A stretch of 5,225 nt of DNA, taken from positions 1 through 5,225 of the forward strand of contig JAGHSH010000030.1 of the NCBI GenBank assembly GCA_018065965.1, given 5' to 3'. Source of the stretch: Candidatus Apopatocola equi (GTDB lineage Bacteria > Bacillota > Clostridia > Oscillospirales > Oscillospiraceae). A program made the translations under genes and the position numbers. Positions 1-5,225 of the stretch are shown piece by piece. Within the stretch, counting starts at the first letter, position 1, and each line of letters opens with the position of its first letter. The notes below the pieces were generated by a model that was not told where the DNA came from, did no database searches, and saw nothing but the letters and a program-made list of their open reading frames with translations.

Positions 1-1078
1 CTATAAGGGCGGTCTGCGTCTGCACAGCAGCGTGAACGCCTCCGTGATGAAGTTCCTCGGCTTCGAGCAGACCCTGAAAAACTCTCTGACCACCCTGCCC
101 ATGGGCGGCGGTAAGGGCGGCAGTGACTTTGACCCCCACGGCAAGAGCGACGCCGAGATCCGCAGCTTCTGCAAGAGCTTTATGACGGAGCTCTACCGCC
201 ATATCGGCCCCAACACCGATGTGCCCGCCGGTGATATCGGCGTGGGCGCCCGGGAGATCGGCTATCTCTTCGGGCAGTACAAGCGCATCGTCGGTGCCTT
301 TGACGGCGGTGTTCTCACCGGCAAGGGTCTGAGCTACGGCGGCTCTCTGGCCCGTACCGAGGCCACCGGCTACGGTCTGTGCTACTACACCTCCGAGATG
401 CTCCGCTATTTCCTGCACACCGACTTCTCCGGCAAGGACGTGGTCATTTCCGGCAGCGGCAACGTGGCCATCTTCGCTGCGGAAAAGGCCATGGCTCTGG
501 GCGCGCGGGTGCTGGCCATGTCCGATTCCAACGGCTATATCTACGATCCCGCCGGTATCCGGCTGGATACGGTCAAGGAGCTGAAGCTCGTTCAGCGCGC
601 TCGTATCAAGGAGTATGCCGCGCTGGTGCCCGGCAGCGAGTACCATGAGGGCTGCAGCGGCATCTGGAGCGTGAAGTGCGACATCGCCCTCCCCTGCGCC
701 ACGCAGAATGAGCTGGACGGCGAGAGCGCCGCTCTGCTGCTGAAAAACGGCGTGAAGCTGGTGTGCGAGGGTGCGAATATGCCCTGCACTCCTGAAGCCG
801 TGGCTGCCTTCCGGCAGGCGGGTATTCCCTTCGGTCCCGCCAAGGCCGCCAATGCCGGCGGCGTGAGCGTCAGCGGTCTGGAAATGAGCCAGAACTCCCA
901 GCGTCTCTCCTGGACCTTTGAGGAGGTCGACGAGCGTCTGCAGGGCATCATGAAGGGCATCTTCGCCGCCTGCATCGCCGCCGCCGAGGAATGCGGCCGC
1001 GCCGGAGATCTGGTGGTCGGCGCCAATGCCGCCGGCTTCAAGAAGGTCGCAGACGCCATGCTGGCGCAGGGCTGCTGA
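1..1078 (+). CDS. gdhA: Glutamate dehydrogenase, hexameric family, probably NADP-dependent (N-terminus outside window)
   Basis: This enzyme interconverts 2-oxoglutarate plus ammonia and L-glutamate in the cytoplasm. The reading frame is already open at base 2, where it encodes YKGGLRLHSSVN, a conserved internal block of the family, so the GTG at 32 is not the true start. About 358 residues are visible. The usual length is about 450, so roughly 90 N-terminal residues are missing. The substrate-binding and catalytic block PMGGGKGGSDFDP lies at 98-136, with the expected catalytic lysine codon at 113-115. Further family blocks are TDVPAGDIGVG, GKGLSYGGSL and PCATQNELD. The Rossmann dinucleotide motif GSGNVA is at about 452-469. 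SDSNG follows the second strand, where NADP enzymes typically carry a serine, so NADP use is inferred. NAD use as in some clostridial enzymes cannot be excluded. The C-terminus (VADAMLAQGC) is complete. The gene is followed by its own terminator and appears to end its transcription unit. Confidence 0.97.
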   Translation, partial: YKGGLRLHSSVNASVMKFLGFEQTLKNSLTTLPMGGGKGGSDFDPHGKSDAEIRSFCKSFMTELYRHIGPNTDVPAGDIGVGAREIGYLFGQYKRIVGAFDGGVLTGKGLSYGGSLARTEATGYGLCYYTSEMLRYFLHTDFSGKDVVISGSGNVAIFAAEKAMALGARVLAMSDSNGYIYDPAGIRLDTVKELKLVQRARIKEYAALVPGSEYHEGCSGIWSVKCDIALPCATQNELDGESAALLLKNGVKLVCEGANMPCTPEAVAAFRQAGIPFGPAKAANAGGVSVSGLEMSQNSQRLSWTFEEVDERLQGIMKGIFAACIAAAEECGRAGDLVVGANAAGFKKVADAMLAQGC

Positions 1079-1123
1079 GACACACGGAGCACCGCATAAG
1101 GTCAAAAAGCAAATTCAGACTTA

Positions 1124-1168
1124 AAAGGGCTCTCTGCCTGTTTCATCCCGGCAGAGAGCCCTTTCTCT
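1124..1168 (+). terminator. Rho-independent terminator of gdhA
   Basis: A perfect 12-bp GC-rich stem (1127-1138 with 1150-1161) is extended to 15 bp by AAA/TTT pairing at its base. The loop is 11 nt, and a T-rich run TTTCTCT follows. It lies 45 nt after the gdhA stop codon. This placement separates gdhA from the downstream operon. Confidence 0.92.
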
Positions 1169-1204
1169 GTTCGCTCCTCGCAATGGCAGGGGACGGGGCT
1201 GAAA

Positions 1205-1222
1205 GCGGCGGTACCCCGCCGC
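1205..1222. repeat. Perfect GC-rich inverted repeat between terminator and promoter
   Basis: Seven bases (GCGGCGG, 1205-1211) pair perfectly with 1216-1222 around a 4-nt loop TACC. No T-run follows on the plus strand. On the minus strand only TTTC follows, so it is a poor terminator. It sits 31 bp upstream of the -35 box of the next operon. It could be a regulator site or just a stable structure; the sequence does not decide. Confidence 0.5.
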
Positions 1223-1253
1223 AGGGATAAGCAGAATTTCCAGATCCAAAAAC

Positions 1254-1281
1254 TTGACAGGAAGCCCCGAACGGGTATAGT
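1254..1281 (+). promoter_or_regulatory. Sigma-A type promoter of the glycosidase/small membrane protein operon
   Basis: A perfect -35 box TTGACA (1254-1259) is followed after 16 bp by TATAGT (1276-1281), which matches the -10 consensus at 5 of 6 positions. Transcription would start near 1287-1290 and leave a leader of about 28 nt, too short for a riboswitch. An AT-rich stretch follows the -10 box. No other promoter this good was seen in the gap. Confidence 0.85.
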
Positions 1282-1316
1282 ATATTTTTACATTTTGGGA
1301 AATATTCGGAGCGATC

Positions 1317-2303
1317 ATGAAGAAAAAGAAAAAGCGCGGTCTGACCCCGCTGCCCCTGATGATATTCTATGACCTGCTGGCCATTGGCATAGGTCTGACC
1401 GTATTCGCCCTGTTCCATCACGTTCTGAATTTTCAGCCCGTTTCGGAGCCGGTGGTCATCCTCACCCCCTCCCCCGCTCCCACGGAGGAGCCGGAGGAAA
1501 CCGAAATTGTGGTGGAAGAGCCGGAGGAGCAGCTGCCTCCCGGAGATTTCTCCCGGAAGTATGCCGATCTGTTCACCGACGGGGAGATCATTTCCGACGC
1601 GAACAGTTACCGAAGCAGAGATCTGGCGGTGAACTATACCCGCGTGGAGCAGGAAATGCTGGTCTGCCATGTGGCGGAAATATACGTGCGGGACGTGCAT
1701 CTGCTGCAAACGGGCTTCTCCTCCGGGGAATATATGGGAAACACCGAGTTCTTCACCGGCATTGCCTCCGGCGTAAACGCCGTGACAGCGCTGTCGGGCG
1801 ATATGTATAAATCCCGCTGGGAAGGTGTTGTGATCCGCAACGGCGTACTCTACCGGGACACGGAGTTTGAAGACGTGTGCGTGCTTTGGCCTGACGGCGT
1901 CATGGAGTGCGTCCCCGCCGGAAGCTTTGATCCGAGCGCTCTCGTCGCGGGCGGCGCCTGGCAGGCCTGGGGCTTCGGCCCCACGCTGGTGAAAAACGGG
2001 GCGTCCATAGACAACTCTTCTCACAGTCTGGACAAGCTGAATCCACGAGCCGCCATCGGCTATGCGGAACCGGGTCACTACTATCTGGTGGAGGTAGAGG
2101 GTCGGACGGACTATTCCAACGGTATGCGTTTCGATCAGCTTTCGGAGCTGTTCCTGTCTCTGGGCTGCACCGAAGCCTATAATCTGGACGGCGGTCAGTC
2201 TGCGAACTTCTACTGGAACGGCGAGCTGCTGAATCAGGATTTCTACCGGAAGGTTTCCGACATCATATATGTGGCTGAAAGTACGGAGGGCAGTGCAGAA
2301 TGA
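1317..2303 (+). CDS. Membrane-anchored phosphodiester glycosidase family protein (NAGPA/DUF2233)
   Basis: The 328-residue protein starts at ATG 1317, with GGAG (1308-1311) 5 nt upstream. It opens with a lysine run (residues 2-6) and one hydrophobic segment (about 14-34), a signal anchor without a clear cleavage site. A Pro/Glu-rich linker (about 40-76) leads to the catalytic-type domain outside the membrane. Family motifs in order are SGDMY (160-164, normally NGDYY-like), VIRNGVLYRD, GFGPTLV (218-224), NPRAAIG (242-248), YNLDGGQSA (288-296) and KVSDIIY near the C-terminus. The family includes the human uncovering enzyme, which removes GlcNAc from a phosphodiester. Bacterial members are often labelled exopolysaccharide biosynthesis proteins. 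A role in trimming sugar-phosphate diesters of envelope glycopolymers is inferred; the substrate is unknown. It is the first gene of a two-gene operon and overlaps the next gene by 4 nt. Confidence 0.9.
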   Translation: MKKKKKRGLTPLPLMIFYDLLAIGIGLTVFALFHHVLNFQPVSEPVVILTPSPAPTEEPEETEIVVEEPEEQLPPGDFSRKYADLFTDGEIISDANSYRSRDLAVNYTRVEQEMLVCHVAEIYVRDVHLLQTGFSSGEYMGNTEFFTGIASGVNAVTALSGDMYKSRWEGVVIRNGVLYRDTEFEDVCVLWPDGVMECVPAGSFDPSALVAGGAWQAWGFGPTLVKNGASIDNSSHSLDKLNPRAAIGYAEPGHYYLVEVEGRTDYSNGMRFDQLSELFLSLGCTEAYNLDGGQSANFYWNGELLNQDFYRKVSDIIYVAESTEGSAE

Positions 2304-2536
2304 AAAAAATATTTCCACATGTCTGCATGGATCTTTCCTTTATCTTCCTCACGCTCTGCGTACTGGATCAGTTCAACCCGCCCATGCACTTTCTCAGCCG
2401 GAATATTTTTAAAATCCCGCTGATGATCTATCTGATCCTGGTAATCGGCCAGTCCATCGCAGCCATCGCCGCCAACCGCAGAGCGCAGCGTAGAAAGCTG
2501 AGAAAAGCGCAGGCGGAAAAGCCAAGTCAGGAATAA
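2300..2536 (+). CDS. Small two-helix membrane protein of unknown function
   Basis: I do not recognise a family for this 78-residue protein. It has a short N-terminal KK, a first hydrophobic segment (about 10-25) and a loop DQFNPPMHFLSRN. A second, stronger membrane segment follows at about 40-58. The tail from residue 59 is very basic (NRRAQRRKLRK). By the positive-inside rule both ends should face the cytoplasm, with the short loop outside. The start is well supported: ATG overlaps the upstream stop as ATGA, and a strong GGAGGG site (2285-2290) lies 9 nt upstream inside the previous gene, as expected for translational coupling. This context suggests it works with, or is made in step with, the glycosidase homologue. 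A specific role as anchor, chaperone or partner is speculation. Confidence 0.8.
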   Translation: MKKIFPHVCMDLSFIFLTLCVLDQFNPPMHFLSRNIFKIPLMIYLILVIGQSIAAIAANRRAQRRKLRKAQAEKPSQE

Positions 2537-2559
2537 AGTCCGAATAACAGGCACATAAA

Positions 2560-2597
2560 AAGGGTCCCTTGCAAAACCGTTTTTGCAGGGAACCCTT
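2560..2597. terminator. Bidirectional intrinsic terminator between convergent operons
   Basis: A 17-position stem (2560-2576 with 2581-2597) closes a 4-nt loop CCGT. Its two flaws are a C2566/A2591 mismatch and a T2569/G2588 wobble. On the plus strand ATTGTTTT follows the stem. On the minus strand TTTTATG follows. It lies 23 nt after the small membrane protein stop and 9 nt after the murI stop, so it can end both converging transcripts. Confidence 0.92.
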
Positions 2598-2606
2598 ATT
2601 GTTTTC

Positions 2607-3365
2607 TCAATTCCAGCTCATGACGCGGATCTCACCGGCGACGGGATCCAGCCGTCTGACCATGGCGCAGAAGGCCTCGCTCTCCAGACTGGTGTAATAC
2701 TCCGTTTTCCCGCTGCCGCTGCCGCCGAGGGTGGTGCGCAGTGCTTCGGCAAGAGCTGCGCCGGTGTCGATGAGCGTTACACCCGGCAGCAGGCTGCCCA
2801 GAGGGGCAGCGTACACCGGAAAGTGGGTGCAGCCGAGGATCAGTGTGTCGATATTCTGCTCCGGCAGGTCTGCCAGCACCGACCGGCAGGCTGCAAGGGC
2901 CCGCTCATCGCTGTCGGCAATGCCGCTCTCGATCATGGTCACCAGCGGGGAAGCAGGACGCTCCAGCACCGTATAGCCGGAAAGCGCCGCCGTGTAGCTG
3001 CCGCTGCGGACAGTCCCGTCGGTGGCGATCACGCCGATGCGGCAGCTGCGGGTGGCTCTCTTCGCAGCCTCCGCCGCGAATTCGATGACCCCGTAAACGG
3101 GGATGTCCAGCTCCTGCCGCAGCTCCGTCAGAGAGGCCGCCGTGGCCGTATTGCAGGCGATGATCACCGCCTCCACTCCCTGCTTCCGCAGGAAAGCGGC
3201 GCAGTCGCGGGAATAGCCCAGCACGGTTTCCCGGGACTGCACGCCGTAGGGCATCCGCGCCACATCGCCCAGAAAGACCATGTCCAGCTCCGGGCAGGCT
3301 CTGCGCAGAGAATGCAGCACGGTCAGGCCGCCGATGCCGCTGTCAAAAACGCCGATTTTCTTCAT
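2607..3365 (-). CDS. murI: Glutamate racemase
   Basis: This cytoplasmic, cofactor-independent enzyme converts L-glutamate to D-glutamate for peptidoglycan. The protein has 252 residues, close to the usual 250-270. FDSGIGG (7-13) carries the conserved Asp-Ser pair. GDVARMPYG (33-41) matches the family's substrate-site block. The two catalytic cysteines are Cys71 in ACNTAT and Cys179 in LGCTHFP. IGVIATDGTVRSGSY (110-124) is also typical. Two blocks differ from the common form: VIEFAAEAA where many members have VIEPGARAA, and PASPLV where many have ACPL. The frame stays open upstream to 3536, but ATG 3365 is the start: the protein then begins MKKIGVFDSGIGG and AAGGAG lies 6 nt ahead of it. The gene follows the surface-protein gene after only 10 nt and is probably cotranscribed with it. 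Its transcript would end at the shared hairpin just downstream. Confidence 0.97.
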   Translation of the reverse strand: MKKIGVFDSGIGGLTVLHSLRRACPELDMVFLGDVARMPYGVQSRETVLGYSRDCAAFLRKQGVEAVIIACNTATAASLTELRQELDIPVYGVIEFAAEAAKRATRSCRIGVIATDGTVRSGSYTAALSGYTVLERPASPLVTMIESGIADSDERALAACRSVLADLPEQNIDTLILGCTHFPVYAAPLGSLLPGVTLIDTGAALAEALRTTLGGSGSGKTEYYTSLESEAFCAMVRRLDPVAGEIRVMSWN

Positions 3366-3371
3366 AGCTTT

Positions 3372-3377
3372 CTCCTT
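3372..3377 (-). promoter_or_regulatory. Ribosome binding site of murI, overlapping the upstream stop codon
   Basis: AAGGAG read on the minus strand lies 6 nt before ATG 3365. Its first two bases (3377, 3376) are the last two of the TAA stop (3378-3376) of the upstream gene. This site decides the murI start against the longer open frame, and it suggests that ribosomes ending the upstream gene stop directly on the murI site. Confidence 0.85.
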
Positions 3378-5225
3378 AGCGAATATCAATGCCTTCGCCG
3401 CCGGCCGCAGTGTAGGCGGAGAGCAGCACCACATCCGCCGCATCGGTGACGCCGTCGCCGTTGACGTCCGTAAATTTTTCGTAGATATCGCTCTGCGCGC
3501 CCAGCGCGAGAACATAGCGGGCAAGGTCGCGCACATCGCTCTCCTCCACCGTGCCGTTGCTGTTCATATCCCCGGCTACATGGAGCCAAGGAATTGTCCG
3601 CTCCTGCCGCTGCTCGGGCGCCCAGTCGGCGAAAAAGCGGGCGGTAAAGGTCTCCGTGCCCTCTGTCCGCTCGGTGGGCAGCAGCGTCACGGAGCGTGTG
3701 ACGGCTCCGGCAGAGCTTTCCCGGTGCCCTTCGTCCCGAAGGCACACGCGCTCCGCCGTGCAGGCGGAAAGATCCTCGCTCCAGTGATAGACCGGCTCGC
3801 CCCAGCTGTGGCGACCGTTCCTGCAGGGATCAAAGGAGAGCTCTGCCCCCGCAGGGAGGGCTTCCCCGCTGCCGGGCAGCTGCGCCCAGTTCTCCTCGCT
3901 GCCCTCATAGCAGAGGGTGAGCGGCAGCGTGCAGCCGGAGAAGGCGTTTCGGCCGAGGGACTCCACCCCGGCGGAAACGATCACCGTCCGGATCTCACCG
4001 GCGTGAGCGCTCCACGGTGCGCCGCCCTCGTCATAGTCCTCCATGGCGCCCTGCCCCTCAAGGCAGAGCACGCCGTCCTCCCGGAGCGTCCAGCTCACGC
4101 CGTTGCCGCAGCTGCCGCTCTCCGCAGTCAGCCAGCGGGCATAGAGCGTCAGCTCCCCGTCAGCCGTCAGGTTCATGACGCTCTCGCCGGGAAGATAGGT
4201 CTCCCCGCTGCCGTCAGGCGCGGTGTTCCACCCGGCGAACACAAAGCCCTCCCGGGTGCTGCTGCACGGAGGTATCCGGAAGGCGCTGTCATAGCGGCTC
4301 TCCATCCGCATCAGCTCCCGCTCCTCTTCCCCGCTGCCGTCAGAGAAGATCACCGTGCAGGGGGCAGCCTCCCAGCGAGCATAGAACTGCTTTGGGCCGA
4401 CGCTGTGGGCCGGGATCACATCCACGCGCTCACCGCCGCCCCAGGCATCCTCATACCAGCCGCAGAAAAGATAGCCGGTACGGCGCGGCTCCTGCAGGGG
4501 GAGATCCGCACCGTTATTATAGAAGGAAAGATACTCGTTCTCCGTGTCCTCCGTGCTGCTGAGCACAAGAGGATAATTGGCCGTTCCGGGAGGCGCGCAG
4601 TCCCACACCGGGACGCTGTAGCGCTCCGCAAAGCCCGGCTCGTCCCAGTTGTCGCCCAGGCTGTCATACACAAGCTCAAATCTGCTGTTGTGGAACTTCA
4701 GCCAGTATTCGCCGCCCCGGAGGAAGTAGCTGCGGCGGCCGCCCAGATCCCAGGTGGGATCGCAGAGGTAATACACGCCGTCCACCGACGCGATCGTCCA
4801 GGCGTGCTTCACAGGCTGTGCACCGATGATCCGGCAGTCGATGCCCGCGTCCAGACAGAGGCGGTACATGGCCACGGCTATGCCCTGACAGGCCGCTTTG
4901 CCCTGACAGAGAGCCCCGTAGCCCGTATACTTCAGGACTGTGTCGGAATAGTCATAGGTCACGCTGCGGGTGATGCAGTCATAAATGGCGCGGAGCTTTT
5001 CGTAGTCGCTCTTCCCCTCCAGCGCCAGAGAGGCAAGGAGCTCCGCGGCCTTCGCATCCAGCTCCCGCTCCTGCGCATAGGAGGAGTAGTACTCCACCGA
5101 AACGGTGATATCAAAGCGGTAGCCGCCGTTTTCCTTATTATAAACCCAGTCGACCTTGTACTTGGAATAAGTCCGGCGGATGGCGTCGCCCTCATTGCCC
5201 CGAAGGGTATGGGTAAAGATGATAT
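3376..5225 (-). CDS. Secreted multidomain surface protein: transglutaminase-like, InlB repeats, LRR, type I dockerin (N-terminus outside window)
   Basis: About 615 codons are visible, and the frame runs off the window edge with no stop. The GTG at 5097 is therefore internal and the signal peptide is not seen. In N- to C-terminal order: a Tyr-rich lead-in (5098-5223), then a transglutaminase-like domain (about 5010-4747) with an intact triad. The triad is Cys in KAACQGIA (4888-4890), His in KHAWTI (4804-4806) and Asp in CDPTWD (4759-4761). Two InlB/Listeria-Bacteroides type repeats follow (4530-4372 and 4356-4132), each with a GW core and ending in YARW. Next is a BspA-like LRR module (about 4116-3874, with GNGVSWTL, GQGAMEDY and SLGRNAFSGCT). 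A His/Trp/Cys module (about 3825-3589, HSWGEPVYHWSED) comes before a type I dockerin (3573-3379). The dockerin has two calcium loops, DMNSNGTVEESD and DVNGDGVTDAAD. The dockerin predicts binding to a cohesin, and the repeats predict surface exposure. Whether the triad crosslinks or cleaves protein is unknown. It is the upstream partner of murI. Confidence 0.9.
   Translation of the reverse strand, partial: IIFTHTLRGNEGDAIRRTYSKYKVDWVYNKENGGYRFDITVSVEYYSSYAQERELDAKAAELLASLALEGKSDYEKLRAIYDCITRSVTYDYSDTVLKYTGYGALCQGKAACQGIAVAMYRLCLDAGIDCRIIGAQPVKHAWTIASVDGVYYLCDPTWDLGGRRSYFLRGGEYWLKFHNSRFELVYDSLGDNWDEPGFAERYSVPVWDCAPPGTANYPLVLSSTEDTENEYLSFYNNGADLPLQEPRRTGYLFCGWYEDAWGGGERVDVIPAHSVGPKQFYARWEAAPCTVIFSDGSGEEERELMRMESRYDSAFRIPPCSSTREGFVFAGWNTAPDGSGETYLPGESVMNLTADGELTLYARWLTAESGSCGNGVSWTLREDGVLCLEGQGAMEDYDEGGAPWSAHAGEIRTVIVSAGVESLGRNAFSGCTLPLTLCYEGSEENWAQLPGSGEALPAGAELSFDPCRNGRHSWGEPVYHWSEDLSACTAERVCLRDEGHRESSAGAVTRSVTLLPTERTEGTETFTARFFADWAPEQRQERTIPWLHVAGDMNSNGTVEESDVRDLARYVLALGAQSDIYEKFTDVNGDGVTDAADVVLLSAYTAAGGEGIDIR

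Noticed and set aside
32..34. GTG at 32 as the start of glutamate dehydrogenase
   Set aside because: Bases 2-31 encode the conserved YKGGLRLHSS block in the same frame, so the gene begins before the window.
1282..1305. ATATTT/AAATAT inverted repeat (1282-1287 with 1300-1305) over the predicted transcription start
   Set aside because: Six AT-only pairs separated by 12 nt in an AT-rich leader are easily expected by chance, and no known operator pattern is matched.
1079..1316. Possible riboswitch or small RNA in the gap after gdhA
   Set aside because: The gap is explained by the terminator, one short hairpin and a promoter. The leader after the promoter is only about 28 nt, and no known aptamer pattern is visible.
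1143..2318. Long open frame of 391 codons on the minus strand opposite the glycosidase gene
   Set aside because: It lies almost wholly antisense to a gene with clear family motifs, runs through the gdhA terminator and the promoter, and shows no recognisable domain. Long antisense frames are common in GC-rich coding DNA.
2583..3449. Open frame of 288 codons on the plus strand opposite murI
   Set aside because: It is antisense to a fully conserved glutamate racemase, starts inside the bidirectional terminator, and has a low-complexity Gln/Arg/Ala/Gly composition with no motif.
3366..3536. N-terminal extension of murI to an upstream start at 3536
   Set aside because: The extension overlaps the dockerin coding sequence in another frame. 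The conserved racemase N-terminus begins right at ATG 3365, which has its own ribosome site.
5095..5097. GTG at 5097 as the start of the surface protein
   Set aside because: The same frame stays open to the window edge and encodes a plausible Tyr-rich lead-in (KVDWVYNKENGGYRFDITVS). No signal peptide follows the GTG, although the protein must be secreted.

Overview
The window looks like chromosomal DNA of a GC-rich member of the Clostridia, probably a gut or rumen relative of the Oscillospiraceae/Ruminococcaceae. This is an inference. It rests on GC-rich coding sequence, AGGAG-type ribosome binding sites, strong intrinsic terminators, a TTGACA/TATAGT promoter, a clostridial-type phosphodiester glycosidase, and a large surface protein that combines a transglutaminase fold, InlB-type repeats, a BspA-like leucine-rich repeat and a C-terminal type I dockerin. 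No mobile element, CRISPR array, tRNA or rRNA was seen.

Layout. Bases 1-1078 (+) hold the 3' part of a glutamate dehydrogenase gene (gdhA), ended by a perfect hairpin terminator at 1124-1168. A 238-bp gap follows with a GC-rich hairpin (1205-1222) and a clear sigma-A type promoter (1254-1281). The promoter drives a two-gene operon (+): a membrane-anchored NAGPA/DUF2233 phosphodiester glycosidase homologue (1317-2303), then a 78-residue two-helix membrane protein (2300-2536) coupled to it by an ATGA overlap. A hairpin at 2560-2597 can end transcription from both sides. On the minus strand a second operon converges on it: a truncated multidomain surface protein (3376 to beyond 5225), then, 10 nt downstream, glutamate racemase murI (2607-3365).

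How the genes relate. GdhA links ammonia, 2-oxoglutarate and glutamate, and MurI turns L-glutamate into D-glutamate for peptidoglycan. The glycosidase homologue and the dockerin protein both act at or outside the membrane. The window therefore mixes glutamate metabolism with envelope and surface functions, but the three transcription units are separated by terminators, and no joint pathway is shown by the sequence.

I found no convincing new multi-gene system. The points most worth a second look are the dockerin on a transglutaminase/InlB-repeat surface protein, the coupled small membrane protein, the altered NGDYY-type motif in the glycosidase homologue, and the strand-symmetric shared terminator.
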